DNA of 35,649 bases from Candidatus Nanopelagicales bacterium (GTDB lineage Bacteria; Actinomycetota; Actinomycetes; S36-B12; CAIYMF01). The DNA is taken from positions 1 through 35,649 of the forward strand of contig JADGOZ010000032.1 in NCBI GenBank assembly GCA_017882705.1, read 5' to 3'. How positions within the stretch are numbered: position 1 is the first letter of the stretch; every line of letters starts with the position of its first letter. This document shows positions 1-8,068 of this stretch, in pieces. The notes below the pieces were generated by a model. That model was not told the DNA's origin. It saw only the letters and a program-made list of their open reading frames with translations, and did no database searches. The position numbers were made by a program, and so were the translations under genes.

Positions 1-1109
1 ACCGAGACCGAGCCCGGAGCGACCGTGACGGTCGGTGCGGCCGACGTCGTCGGCGTGGCGGGCGCGACGATCGGGGTGTCGTTCTTGATGGCGCTGAAGA
101 GCTGCTTGGACTTCACCGGATCCCACACGAGCACGTCGCCGAGACCCTGCACGCGCTTCGGCGCGCCGAGCGGGACGGTCGTGAAGGCGACGTTGCCGGG
201 GTTCGTGCCCTTGAGGCGATCCGCGAGGGCGAGGATCTGGTCCTTGCCGAGCCCGGAGTCGGTGGTGATGCTGCCGGCCACCGCGGACAGGAACCCGTTG
301 AGCTTCACCGGGTTGAGGATCGTGCCCGCGCTCGTCGCCTTCTTCACGATCGAGGCGACGAACTTCTGCTGGCGCTTCATCCGGCCGAGGTCCGCCGTCG
401 GGTCGATGTAGCGGGCGCGCACGTAGGCGAGCGCCTGGGGACCGCTGATCGTCTGGCGCCCGGCGGGGAGGTTCAGCCCGGACTTCTTGTCCGTCAACGG
501 TTTCGCGAGGCACACCTCGACACCGTCGACGGCGTCGACCATCTGCAGGAAGCCGTTGAAGTTGACCTCGACGTAGTGGTTGATCGTCACGCCGGTCATG
601 GCCTCGACGGTGGAGACCATGGCGCCGGCACCACCCTCTGCATAGGCGGCGTTGAGCTTCGCCTGGTGCGCGGGGTGCACCTTCCCCTTGGCGTCGGTGC
701 GCGCGGGGATGGTGGCCAGCGTGTCGCGCGGCAGGGAGACCACGGTGACGGCGTCGGCGTTCGCGCTGACGTGGACGAGCATCATCGTGTCGGTGCGCGG
801 GCCGCCGTAGTTCGCCTGACCGAGGTGCAGGGACTGGGTCTGGCTCGTCGTCAGGCCGGACCGGCTGTCGCTGGCGACGACGAGGATGGTCATGGGTGCT
901 GTGGCGTCGTCGCCCGACCCGCTCCCCGACAGGCCGGGGATGCTGATCTGGGTGATCTTCGCGGCGTACTGGGACACGCCCGCCCATGCCACGCCGCTGG
1001 TGAGCAGCACTCCGACCGAGACGACGGTCGCGGCGACGCGCAGGCCGCGACGACGGCGCGGCGCCAGCGCCGAGACGGCCGAGCGGCCGGTCGTCGGTGC
1101 GTTCGACAC
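1..1109 (-). CDS. LytR-CpsA-Psr (LCP) family glycopolymer ligase, 3'-partial
   Basis: LCP proteins transfer undecaprenyl-pyrophosphate-linked glycopolymers onto peptidoglycan at the outer face of the membrane. I translated the minus strand from GTG at 1109. It gives a basic N-terminus (LAPRRRRGLR), one membrane segment (about residues 28-46) and then an extracytoplasmic domain. That domain holds the family's substrate-binding motifs: GGPRTDTMML, VVSLPRDT, KLNAAYAEGG and, later, LAYVRARYIDPTADLGR with its conserved arginines. The frame stays open to base 1, so about 369 codons are present and the C-terminus lies outside. The visible tail turns Ala/Pro/Thr-rich (ATPTTSAAPTVTV), like the linker that often follows the LCP domain. 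GTG 1109 was chosen because GGGAGGGA lies about 5 bases upstream. The gene diverges from a GT2 gene. In this locus its job is most likely wall anchoring of the polymer. The family is certain; the exact substrate is not. Confidence 0.93.
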   Translation of the reverse strand, partial: MSNAPTTGRSAVSALAPRRRRGLRVAATVVSVGVLLTSGVAWAGVSQYAAKITQISIPGLSGSGSGDDATAPMTILVVASDSRSGLTTSQTQSLHLGQANYGGPRTDTMMLVHVSANADAVTVVSLPRDTLATIPARTDAKGKVHPAHQAKLNAAYAEGGAGAMVSTVEAMTGVTINHYVEVNFNGFLQMVDAVDGVEVCLAKPLTDKKSGLNLPAGRQTISGPQALAYVRARYIDPTADLGRMKRQQKFVASIVKKATSAGTILNPVKLNGFLSAVAGSITTDSGLGKDQILALADRLKGTNPGNVAFTTVPLGAPKRVQGLGDVLVWDPVKSKQLFSAIKNDTPIVAPATPTTSAAPTVTVAPGSVS

Positions 1110-1143
1110 GAGTTCCCTCCCAGGCCGGACTGGACGTCCGTCC

Positions 1144-1149
1144 ACGGTA
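1144..1149 (-). promoter_or_regulatory. Candidate -10 box for the LCP gene
   Basis: TACCGT on the minus strand fits the TANNNT -10 pattern of actinobacterial housekeeping promoters. It lies 34 bases upstream of GTG 1109, which leaves a short leader containing the GGGAGGGA ribosome site (1114-1121). No clear -35 box was seen. Confidence 0.4.
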
Positions 1150-1216
1150 CGACGCAGCCCGGCGGCGGGCCGTGCCGCAACGCCGGGTGAGGTCGATCAC
1201 GCCGCCGCCCTGCGAC

Positions 1217-1222
1217 TACCGT
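1217..1222 (+). promoter_or_regulatory. Candidate -10 box, leaderless start of GT2 gene
   Basis: TACCGT, embedded in TGCGACTACCGTG, ends 5 bases before GTG 1228 and 8 before ATG 1231. No Shine-Dalgarno sequence precedes these codons. This spacing fits a transcript beginning at or next to the start codon. The TGCGACTAC core recurs just before the -10 box of rmlB (12571-12579). Confidence 0.45.
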
Positions 1223-1230
1223 GCTCCGTG

Positions 1231-2286
1231 ATGTCCCCGAACCCCGCGCCCCGCGACGAGCAGGCGGCCGAGAGCGACCCGACGCCGGCGCACGGCGTCT
1301 CCGTCGTGGTACCCGTCCTCGACGAGGAGGACCATCTGCGCGCCGCGGTGGACCGGCTGCTCGCGCAGACGTACGGCGGACCGCTCGAGGTGGTGCTGGC
1401 GCTCGGGCCCAGCAAGGACCGCACTGATGCCGTGGCCGCGGAGCTGGCGGCTGCCGACGGGCGGGTCAGGCTGGTGCCCAACCCGACGGGGCGCACTCCC
1501 GCGGGCCTCAACGCCGCCATCGCCGTGGCGTCCTACGACATGATCGTGCGCGTCGACGGCCATGCCTTCGTGCCCGAGGACTACGTTGCCGTCGCGGTCG
1601 AGGTGCTCGAGCGCACGGGCGCCGACAACGTCGGCGGCATCATGGCGGCGGAGGGCGAGACCCCGTTCGAGCAGGCGGTTGCGCGGGCGATGACGTCGAA
1701 GCTCGGGGTCGGTGCCGCCTCTTTCCACGTCGGCGGCGACGAAGGTCCGGCGCTCACCGTCTACCTCGGTGCGTTCCGTCGATCGGCGCTCGAGCGCGTC
1801 GGCGGCTACGACGAGAGCATGGTCCGGGCGCAGGACTGGGAGATGAACCGGCGTATCCGCGAGTCGGGCGGCCAGATCTGGTTCACCCCCGGGATGCGCG
1901 TCACCTACCGGCCCCGGTCGAGCGTCCGCGCACTCGGCAAGCAGTACTTCGAGTACGGCCGGTGGCGTCGCGAGATCGTGCGGCGTCACCCCGAGACCGT
2001 CAGCGCCCGCTACCTCGCGGCACCGGTCGCAGTGCTGGGGCTCGTGCTCGGCACGCTGCTGGGGCTGCTGTCGATCGGCGGGGCGCCCTGGCTGGCGGTC
2101 GGCTGGCTCGCGCCGCTCGGCTATCTGCTGCTGATCGCCGCGGGGTCGGCGGTCGCGGGGCGCGGGCTGCCCGTCGCGGCGTGGGTTCGGCTCCCCGTCG
2201 TGCTCGTCACGATGCACCTGTGCTGGGGCATCGGCTTCCTGACCAGCCCGCGCCGACTCGTCGATGACCAGGGCGGACCCGCCTGA
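1231..2286 (+). CDS. Membrane-associated family 2 glycosyltransferase (ExoA-like)
   Basis: A GT-A fold transferase that probably adds a sugar to a lipid-linked intermediate at the cytoplasmic membrane face. From ATG 1231 it has 351 residues. VSVVVPVLDEEDHL (about 23-36) opens the nucleotide-binding fold, NPTGRTPAGLNAAI follows, and VRVDGHAFV supplies the metal-binding acidic position. GGYDESMVRAQDWEMNRR carries the ED/QDWE-type catalytic region. Three hydrophobic segments (about 258-340) end the protein and include TMHLCWGIGFL, as in ExoA-type GT2 enzymes of succinoglycan synthesis. The frame is open far upstream, but the divergent LCP gene occupies that DNA. A leaderless start at GTG 1228 or ATG 1231 is the best explanation. 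Sugar specificity cannot be read from the sequence. Confidence 0.87.
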   Translation: MSPNPAPRDEQAAESDPTPAHGVSVVVPVLDEEDHLRAAVDRLLAQTYGGPLEVVLALGPSKDRTDAVAAELAAADGRVRLVPNPTGRTPAGLNAAIAVASYDMIVRVDGHAFVPEDYVAVAVEVLERTGADNVGGIMAAEGETPFEQAVARAMTSKLGVGAASFHVGGDEGPALTVYLGAFRRSALERVGGYDESMVRAQDWEMNRRIRESGGQIWFTPGMRVTYRPRSSVRALGKQYFEYGRWRREIVRRHPETVSARYLAAPVAVLGLVLGTLLGLLSIGGAPWLAVGWLAPLGYLLLIAAGSAVAGRGLPVAAWVRLPVVLVTMHLCWGIGFLTSPRRLVDDQGGPA

Positions 2287-2288
2287 CG

Positions 2289-2579
2289 TCAGCCCGCCGG
2301 AGCCGCCGCCAGACGCTCCGCCACGAGGACGAACTCGTGGTAGGGGAACACGGTTCCCACGCGTCGCGGGAACGAGAACGATCGCGTGGGGACGAGCCCC
2401 GCGTTCCGGGCCGTGCGGTCGAGCGCGCGGTCGGTGCCGGGCTGTGCGCCCTGACGGGCGCCCGTGTTCGTCGTCGCCCTGCTGCTCCACTCCTCGCAGG
2501 CGCCGTCGTGTCGGGGGTGCTGCCGCGCGTCCTGACCCGAGGTCAGCGTCGGCAGGCCAGTCCTTCTTCGGCTCTCACC
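2289..2579 (-). pseudogene. Probable 5'-truncated SAM-methyltransferase remnant
   Basis: The roughly 308-base gap between two plus-strand GT2 genes holds, on the minus strand, an open frame with a protein-like C-terminus. It reads ALDRTARNAGLVPTRSFSFP, then RRVGTVFPYHEFVLVAERL, then a stop at 2289-2291. This resembles the ends of class I methyltransferases, where an 'AGL..' strand is followed by '..YNEFVVVA'. The frame is closed upstream by a stop at 2580-2582. I see no plausible start codon before the conserved part, and no SAM-binding motif. I read it as the tail of a gene whose front has been deleted or replaced. A chance antisense frame in GC-rich DNA is possible, and only a homology search can settle it. 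Confidence 0.35.
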
Positions 2580-2580
2580 C

Positions 2581-2586
2581 TAGTAT
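2581..2586 (+). promoter_or_regulatory. Candidate -10 box of DPM1-like GT2 gene
   Basis: TAGTAT is unusually AT-rich for its surroundings and ends 8 bases before ATG 2595. No ribosome site lies between, so the mRNA is probably leaderless or nearly so. No convincing -35 box. Confidence 0.45.
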
Positions 2587-2594
2587 TCGGGTCC

Positions 2595-3329
2595 ATGGAG
2601 CGAAGTTCGGTCGGCCGGGTGCTCGTCGTCGTCCCGGCGTGGAACGAGCGCGAGGCTCTGCCGGAGCTGCTGGCCGAGCTGCACGACGTCGTGCCCGATC
2701 TCGACGTGCTGGTGGTGGACGACGGATCCAGGGACGGCACGGCCGACGTCGTGCGGACGTCGGGCAGGGCGCAGGTCCTGGTTCTGCCGTTCAACGTCGG
2801 TGTCGGAGGTGCTATGCGCGCCGGGTTCCGCTACGCCCGCAACCATGACTACGCGACGGTCGTCCAGGTCGACGCCGACGGCCAGCACGATCCCCGCGAC
2901 ATCGCCGGGCTGCTCGCACTCATCGACGACGGGCACGACGTCGCCATCGGTGCCCGCTTCGCAGGCGTGGGCGACTACACGGTGCGAGGCCCGCGCTGGT
3001 GGGCCATGCGCGTCCTCGCCCGTTCCGTGTCGAGGCTGGCGAAGGTCCCGCTCACCGACGTGACGTCCGGATTCCGAGCGAGCGGCCCGGCGGCGGTCCA
3101 CCTGTTCGCGACCGAGTACCCGCCCGAGTACCTGGGCGACACGGTCGAGTCGCTCGTGCTCGCCGGCCGCTCGGGTCTGCGGCTCGGCCAGGTCCCCGTG
3201 GCCATGCGCGCCCGGCGCGGCGGCCAGCCGTCCCAGTCGGCGGTCCGAGCGACCGTCTACCTCGCTCGTGCTCTTCTTGTCCTGGCTCTCGCGGTCGTTC
3301 ACACGAAGCCTGCGGTGTCGGTCGCATGA
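2595..3329 (+). CDS. DPM1-like family 2 glycosyltransferase (polyprenyl-phosphate sugar synthase type)
   Basis: Enzymes of this type move a sugar from a nucleotide donor to a polyprenyl phosphate or related lipid. The 244-residue product has VLVVVPAWNEREALPELL (9-26), VLVVDDGSRDGTADVV, LPFNVGVGGAMRAGF and the metal-binding VDADGQHDPRD. Later come VTSGFRA and a short hydrophobic stretch near the C-terminus (YLARALLVLALAVV). Its length and lack of a large membrane domain match soluble or peripheral DPM1-like members. The stop overlaps the next start (ATGA at 3326-3329), so the DUF2304 protein is translationally coupled. GT2/DUF2304 pairs are common in actinobacterial and archaeal polysaccharide loci. 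The start at ATG 2595 is set by the TAGTAT box just upstream. Confidence 0.9.
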   Translation: MERSSVGRVLVVVPAWNEREALPELLAELHDVVPDLDVLVVDDGSRDGTADVVRTSGRAQVLVLPFNVGVGGAMRAGFRYARNHDYATVVQVDADGQHDPRDIAGLLALIDDGHDVAIGARFAGVGDYTVRGPRWWAMRVLARSVSRLAKVPLTDVTSGFRASGPAAVHLFATEYPPEYLGDTVESLVLAGRSGLRLGQVPVAMRARRGGQPSQSAVRATVYLARALLVLALAVVHTKPAVSVA

Positions 3330-3706
3330 GCCTGACCGTGACGGGTCTGCTCGCCGGCATCCTCGTGCTGCTGCTGACGTTCGAGCTGCTGCGACGTCGC
3401 GCGCTCCGCGAGAAGTACGCGGCGCTGTGGCTGCTCGTCGCGTTCGTCGCCGTCGTCTTCGCGCTGTTCCCCGCCAGCCTCGACCGGCTAGCGTCCCTCC
3501 TCGGCTTCCAGGTCCCGGCGAACCTCCTCTTCGCGCTCGCGGCGCTCGTGCTGCTCGCGGTGTCCATGCAGCTCTCGCTCGAGCTCGGACGGGTCGAGGA
3601 CCAGAGCCAGCGGCTCGCCGAGGAGGTCGCGCTCCTGCGCCTCGACCTCGAGCAGCTGCGTCACGAGCCGCGTCCGGCGCCGCCCCAGGAGCCGGACGGC
3701 GACTGA
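3326..3706 (+). CDS. DUF2304 family small membrane protein
   Basis: A 126-residue protein of unknown biochemical role. It shows three hydrophobic segments (about 5-22, 34-52 and 65-85), with LRRRALREKYAALWLLVAF between the first two, a DUF2304 hallmark. A charged helical tail follows (about 90-115, RVEDQSQRLAEEVALL, likely coiled coil), then a Pro-rich end. It overlaps the upstream GT2 gene by four bases, which suggests equimolar synthesis and a membrane complex with that enzyme. A function as membrane anchor or partner of the glycosyltransferase is inference from this constant pairing. Confidence 0.82.
   Translation: MSLTVTGLLAGILVLLLTFELLRRRALREKYAALWLLVAFVAVVFALFPASLDRLASLLGFQVPANLLFALAALVLLAVSMQLSLELGRVEDQSQRLAEEVALLRLDLEQLRHEPRPAPPQEPDGD
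3671..3698 (+). terminator. Candidate hairpin at the end of the DUF2304 gene
   Basis: CGTCCGGC (3671-3678) pairs perfectly with GCCGGACG (3691-3698) around a 12-base loop, just before the stop codon at 3704-3706. A smaller hairpin, GCCG-CCAGG-CGGC, follows at 3718-3730. Neither has a T tract. The 231 bases from here to the convergent rmlC gene (3707-3937) hold no gene that I can support. Confidence 0.3.
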
Positions 3707-3937
3707 CCTGACGCGCTGCCGCCAGGCGGCCGTCCAGCGAGATCATGACGGGTCCCCGGTTCGCGGAGGATCGTGCCTGGTTCCGGGAGACGCGCGCGGC
3801 CCGCTGCGCCGCGGCTGGCGAAGGGCCGCCCGAGCAGCGATGCTCCGGCCGACGTCCCGCCTCCAGGCCGTGGCCAGTCTGCCGCTGCCCCGCAGCGCTG
3901 GCAGCGTCGCGGTGCTGCTCCGCCACGCGGTCGGCGC

Positions 3938-4555
3938 CTAGGACGACAGAGTCACCGAGCGAGCGAGCGACGCGACGTGGGCGTCGACCGCCTCGAGCGT
4001 GGGCAGCCGACCCAGGTCTGCGGCCTCGGCCAGGGTGGGGGCGGCGGCATCCTTGGGCGACAGCAACGGTTCGACCCCGGTCGGCCAGGCGATGCCGATG
4101 GCCGGGTCGAGCGGGTGGATCTCGTGCTCCCGGCCGGGGGAGTAGCCCGTGCTGCACAGGTAGACCACGGTCGAGTCGTCCTCCAGGGAGAGGAACGCGT
4201 GGCCGAGGCCTTCGGAGAGGTAGATGGCACGGCGGTCCACGGTGTCGAGCAGGACCGAGTCCCAGGCGCCGAACGTGGGCGACCCGACCCGGATGTCGAC
4301 GGCGACGTCGAGCACCGCACCGCGCACGCAGGTCACGTACTTCGCCTGCCCCGGCGGGACGTCGGCGTAGTGGATGCCACGCAGGACTCCGCGGCGGCTC
4401 ACCGAGCAGTTCGCCTGCGCGAGGTCGAGGTCGTGCCCGACCGCTGCGCGGAAGCCCTCGTCCTTGAACCACTCCAGGAAGGTGCCGCGGTCGTCGCCGA
4501 ACTGTCGCGGGGTGATCTCGAAGGCGCCGGGCACCTTCAGCTCGCGGAACTCCAT
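3938..4555 (-). CDS. rmlC: dTDP-4-dehydrorhamnose 3,5-epimerase family protein
   Basis: RmlC converts dTDP-4-keto-6-deoxy-glucose to dTDP-4-keto-rhamnose in the cytosol, third step of dTDP-L-rhamnose synthesis. The 205-residue protein has the RmlC cupin pattern: ITPRQFGDDRGTFLEWF (14-30), QANCSVSRRGVLRGIHY with the catalytic base His62, YVTCVRGAVLDVAVDIR, and IYLSEGLGHAFLSLEDDSTV. The start ATG 4555 follows GGGAGTCACC. It lies 14 bases after the end of ugd, so both are probably one minus-strand transcript. A related 3,5-epimerase acting on another 4-keto sugar is possible, but rmlA, rmlB and rmlD nearby support the rhamnose role. Confidence 0.9.
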   Translation of the reverse strand: MEFRELKVPGAFEITPRQFGDDRGTFLEWFKDEGFRAAVGHDLDLAQANCSVSRRGVLRGIHYADVPPGQAKYVTCVRGAVLDVAVDIRVGSPTFGAWDSVLLDTVDRRAIYLSEGLGHAFLSLEDDSTVVYLCSTGYSPGREHEIHPLDPAIGIAWPTGVEPLLSPKDAAAPTLAEAADLGRLPTLEAVDAHVASLARSVTLSS

Positions 4556-4569
4556 GGTGACTCCCGTGC

Positions 4570-5889
4570 TCAGGGTCGGCCGAGGCCGCGGTAGGTCCAG
4601 CCGGCGGCGCGCCAGGCGGCGGGGTCGAGCACGTTCCGCGCGTCGATGATCCGCGGCTGAGCCACCACGTCGCGCAGCGCGACGGGGTCCAGGTCCCGGA
4701 ACTCCTTCCACTCGGTCAGCAGGAGGACGACGTCGGCACCGGCCACCGCGTCGGCCGCGGACTCCGCCAGCGCCAGCGTGGGGAACTGGCGGCGCGCGTT
4801 GGCCATCGCCTTCGGGTCGTAGACGTGGACGTCGGCGCCCTCCACCTGCAGCGCCGAAGCGACGTGCAGGGCGGGGGAGTCGCGGACGTCGTCGCTGTCG
4901 GGCTTGAACGCCGCGCCGAGGCAGGCGATGCGGACGTCCAGCACGTCGCCGCCGGCGAGCTCGCGCGCGATGTCCACCGTGCGCTGGCGTCGACGGAGGT
5001 TGACCTCGTCGACCTCGCGCAGGAACGCGACGGACTCACCGACACCGAGCTCTCCCGCGCGTGCCATGAAGGCGCGGATGTCCTTGGGCAGACAGCCACC
5101 GCCGAACCCGAGTCCCGCGCGCAGGAACTGCTTCCCGATCCGCTCGTCGTGGCCGATCGCCTCGGCGAGCTTCGTGACGTCGGCCCCGGTCACGTCGCAG
5201 ATCTCGGCCATCGCGTTGATGAAGGAGATCTTCGTCGCGAGGAAGGAGTTCGCGGCCACCTTGACCAGCTCCGCGGTCGCGAAGTCGGTCACCACGAAGG
5301 GAACCCCGTTGGCGAGCTGCGTCGCGTAGACCACGCGCAGCGTGGCCTCGGCGGCGGCGGAGCGCACGCCGACGACCAGCCGGTCGGGGGCCACGGTGTC
5401 CTGGACCGCGTATCCCTCGCGCAGGAACTCCGGGTTCCAGGCGAGCTCGGCTCCCACCCCCACCGGTGCCAGCTCGGCGAGCCGCCCTGCGAGCCGGTCG
5501 GCCGTGCCGACGGGGACCGTGGACTTGCCCACGACCAGGCACGGGCGGGTGAGCTCCTTCGCGAGGCTCTCGAGCGCGCCGTCGACGTAGGTCATGTCCG
5601 CCGCGTGCGACCCGCGCTTCTGCGGAGTGCCGACGCAGAGGAAGTGGATGTCTCCGAACTCGGCCGCCTCGGCGAAGGACGTGGTGAACCGGAGCCGGCC
5701 CGAGGCGATCGCCCGTGCGAGCACGTCGTCGAGCCCGGGCTCGTAGAACGGCGCCCTGCCCGAGGACAGGGACGCCACCTTGGACGTGTCGGTGTCGAGA
5801 CCCAGGACCTCGTACCCGAGGTCGGCCATGCAGGCGGCGTGGACCGCCCCGAGGTAGCCGGTACCGATGACGGTGACGCGCAGGGCCAT
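4570..5889 (-). CDS. ugd: UDP-glucose 6-dehydrogenase
   Basis: Oxidises UDP-glucose to UDP-glucuronate using two NAD+ in the cytosol, supplying uronic acid for an acidic polysaccharide. The 439-residue protein begins VTVIGTGYLGAVHAACMADLGY (NAD-binding GxGYLG). It contains VGTPQKRG, GKSTVPVGTADRL, WNPEFLREGYAV, ELVKVAANSFLATKISFINA and the catalytic loop GLGFGGGCLPKD with nucleophile Cys266. The C-terminal UDP-binding domain has CLGAAFKPDSDDVRDSPALH. Length and motifs are those of a complete family member. ATG 5889 has GGAG about 9 bases upstream (5895-5900 region). rmlC follows on the same strand. GDP-mannose dehydrogenase is a related alternative, but GYLG and the overall pattern favour UDP-glucose. 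Confidence 0.93.
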   Translation of the reverse strand: MALRVTVIGTGYLGAVHAACMADLGYEVLGLDTDTSKVASLSSGRAPFYEPGLDDVLARAIASGRLRFTTSFAEAAEFGDIHFLCVGTPQKRGSHAADMTYVDGALESLAKELTRPCLVVGKSTVPVGTADRLAGRLAELAPVGVGAELAWNPEFLREGYAVQDTVAPDRLVVGVRSAAAEATLRVVYATQLANGVPFVVTDFATAELVKVAANSFLATKISFINAMAEICDVTGADVTKLAEAIGHDERIGKQFLRAGLGFGGGCLPKDIRAFMARAGELGVGESVAFLREVDEVNLRRRQRTVDIARELAGGDVLDVRIACLGAAFKPDSDDVRDSPALHVASALQVEGADVHVYDPKAMANARRQFPTLALAESAADAVAGADVVLLLTEWKEFRDLDPVALRDVVAQPRIIDARNVLDPAAWRAAGWTYRGLGRP

Positions 5890-5921
5890 GAGAGGTCTCC
5901 AGGGAAATCGAGGCGGACGCG

Positions 5922-5927
5922 AGTCTA
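5922..5927 (-). promoter_or_regulatory. Candidate -10 box of ugd-rmlC
   Basis: TAGACT on the minus strand lies 32 bases upstream of ATG 5889, in the 79-base gap after the membrane-protein gene. It fits TANNNT and leaves room for a leader with the GGAG ribosome site. Confidence 0.4.
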
Positions 5928-5968
5928 GGCCAGCGCGGCGTGGCTGCTCGGCCGCACGCCGACGCCGC

Positions 5969-8068
5969 TCAGCGTCGGCGCGAGATGACCACGGTGGTGC
6001 CGAGGTCGTGGACCGTCGCCACGGCGACGAAGCACGCGGGGACGGTGGTGGCCGAGGTCACCGCGTAGCGGATGTCGAGGAAGGCGACATCCGGGTTGCA
6101 CACGTCGATCCGCAGCCGGTGCAGGCTGCCGCGCACGGGGAGGATCTGAGCCGGCTTCTCCGTCGGGTCGTTCACCCAGATGTACTTCGCGAAGTTGTTC
6201 CACTCGGCCTCCTGCGCGGGGGCGAGTCGCTCCCAGACGCTGCGGGTCGGGTAGACGGTCATGCCGGTCACCAGTTCGTTGCCCGAGGCCGCGACCACCG
6301 AGGCCGAGCCGACCCCGGCGGTGTCGATCCATCGGGTCGGGCCGTCCTGATGCTCGATCGCCGCGACGGCGTTCGCCAGGGGGCCGTGGGTGAGGGGGCC
6401 GAGCCCGCGGTAGAGGGGGTTGACGATCACGAAGTTGTAGAGGACCACGGCGACGAGGAGCACCGCCGCCGGCCACGTGACGCGGCCCAGGCAGAGGACG
6501 GTCAGGCAGCCGGCCACCACGGCGCCGGCCACGGCGGCCCGCCCGACCCCCTGGGTGCCGGGGTTCAGCAGCTGCGTGGCGGACCACCAGGTCAGTGCCG
6601 CGGCGCCCGCCGCGGCCAGCACCGTGAGCAGGACGACGAGCCACGTCCGACGGATCCGGACCCGTCCTGCGGCCAGGTAGACGAGCAGGGCGGCGCCGAC
6701 GCCGAGCGCCAGGGTCATGCGCGGGCCCGGCACCCGGTCGAGGAGGGTGATCCGCCCGACCAGGTCCGGCACGGGCGCGAGCATCCAGAGCAGCTCCACG
6801 ACCAGCACCACGGTGACCGCCAGGAACGGTGCCCAGCTGCGCATGCTGTCGCCCGCCGGAGGGGCTGCGGCGGCCGCGTCAGCGGTCCCGGCCGCGAGCG
6901 CGTGGTCCGTCGTGCGGCGCCCGCGGATCGTCCGCACGAGCACGACGATCACGAGGATCAGGACGATGAGGAGGACCGGGAGCGAGAACCAGGGCGCGCT
7001 CACCTCGCTCTGGTTGAGCTGCACGGGGGCGCCCGGGTCGAGCGCCAACGCCGTCGGGTCGTCGCTGAGCACCGTGTTGAGCGCCGAGCCGACGAGGACC
7101 GAGGCGTGCCCCTCGCCGGACCCGGACACGCGGTTCCCCGGGTAGATCGTGCCGGCCGTGGCCGCGAGGGCCACCGAGGACTGGTGGGCCCACAGGCCGA
7201 GGACCGCGACCGTCGGGACCAGGGCGCTGACGGCCACGAGCATCACGCGGAGCACGGACGGGCGCCTCGCGACCACGTCGCCGACGACGACCGCCGCCAT
7301 CACCAGACCCACGGACAGGAGCCACGGGGGGTAGAGCACGAAGAACGCCGTGCAGGCGAAGTAGGCGACGACCACGCCGAGCGAGGTCGCGGCCCAGGGT
7401 GACCGGACGCGCAGCGCGACGAGCAGCGCCGCGGTGGCCGCGGCGAGGTAGCCGATGGTCAGGGCCGGCCCGTTGCTCCACCACGCCACGATCGGTCCGA
7501 GCCCCACGACGGCAGCCATGGCCGCTGCGAGCAACGGCTTGCGACGCAGGGCCAGCAGCAGGGCGTACGTGCCGAGCAGCCCGACGGCCACGACCAGCCA
7601 CCAGCGGGCGGCGAACGCGCGCTCGACGCCGAGCACGAAGTAGGGGAAGTTCACCGGCTGGAACGCGGTGGTCAGCGACAGGACCGGAGCAGCCTGGCCG
7701 GCGACGTCCATGTCGGTGTCGGTGAGCCCGATCCACGCGTGCGCCGGGAAGTCCCTGCGGGCGTTGCCGATCTGGACCGGCGTCGCGAGCGCGAACTCGT
7801 CGCCGCGGACCACCCGCGGCGTTCCCGCCACGATGTTCGGGTCGGTGTCGGCGAGCCGGCTGTTGAGCGCCACCGAGCTGCCGTTGAGGTTCAGCCCGGC
7901 GAGGACGCCGACGGCGACGAGGACGAGGACCGGGAGGGCGAGCACGGCGGACCATCTCAGGACACGTCGCTCGCGATCAGGTGCCCCGGCGCCCTGGGTC
8001 CGATCTGCGTCGTCGTCGCGCCCCTCGGTCGTGGTCCCCGGTGTCGACGGGCGGTCTTCGTCCGTCAC
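5969..8068 (-). CDS. Large polytopic membrane protein, probably GT-C-like/DUF7657-type
   Basis: A 699-residue protein that I cannot assign to a reaction. It starts with a charged, disordered-looking cytoplasmic tail (1-45), then a membrane segment. A long first extracytoplasmic loop follows, with [20 protein letters not shown] and [13 protein letters not shown]. About a dozen more hydrophobic segments come after, and a soluble C-terminal domain (about 590-699, including [12 protein letters not shown]). The RGDEF motif after the first helix resembles the actinobacterial family labelled DUF7657, whose layout recalls GT-C transferases with an acidic catalytic site in loop 1. The start GTG 8068 overlaps the rmlA stop (GTGA), so the two are co-translated. 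A role in extracytoplasmic glycosylation or export of the rhamnose-containing polymer is inference. Confidence 0.7.
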   Translation of the reverse strand: MTDEDRPSTPGTTTEGRDDDADRTQGAGAPDRERRVLRWSAVLALPVLVLVAVGVLAGLNLNGSSVALNSRLADTDPNIVAGTPRVVRGDEFALATPVQIGNARRDFPAHAWIGLTDTDMDVAGQAAPVLSLTTAFQPVNFPYFVLGVERAFAARWWLVVAVGLLGTYALLLALRRKPLLAAAMAAVVGLGPIVAWWSNGPALTIGYLAAATAALLVALRVRSPWAATSLGVVVAYFACTAFFVLYPPWLLSVGLVMAAVVVGDVVARRPSVLRVMLVAVSALVPTVAVLGLWAHQSSVALAATAGTIYPGNRVSGSGEGHASVLVGSALNTVLSDDPTALALDPGAPVQLNQSEVSAPWFSLPVLLIVLILVIVVLVRTIRGRRTTDHALAAGTADAAAAAPPAGDSMRSWAPFLAVTVVLVVELLWMLAPVPDLVGRITLLDRVPGPRMTLALGVGAALLVYLAAGRVRIRRTWLVVLLTVLAAAGAAALTWWSATQLLNPGTQGVGRAAVAGAVVAGCLTVLCLGRVTWPAAVLLVAVVLYNFVIVNPLYRGLGPLTHGPLANAVAAIEHQDGPTRWIDTAGVGSASVVAASGNELVTGMTVYPTRSVWERLAPAQEAEWNNFAKYIWVNDPTEKPAQILPVRGSLHRLRIDVCNPDVAFLDIRYAVTSATTVPACFVAVATVHDLGTTVVISRRR

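Noticed and set aside
886-1230. Upstream extension of the GT2 frame to 886
   Set aside because: It would overlap the LCP gene by more than 200 bases. A TANNNT box directly before 1228/1231 explains a later start.
1216-2490. Minus-strand open frame of 424 codons
   Set aside because: It is antisense to the ExoA-like GT2 and shows no recognisable domain. The remnant I report at 2289-2579 is in a different frame.
2580-4472. Minus-strand open frame of 630 codons across several genes
   Set aside because: It runs antisense through the GT2/DUF2304 pair and out of frame through rmlC, with Arg-rich low-complexity translation.
5867-7402. Plus-strand open frame of 511 codons
   Set aside because: It is antisense to the polytopic membrane protein; its composition (Asp/Arg/His/Gly-rich) is that of a shadow frame.
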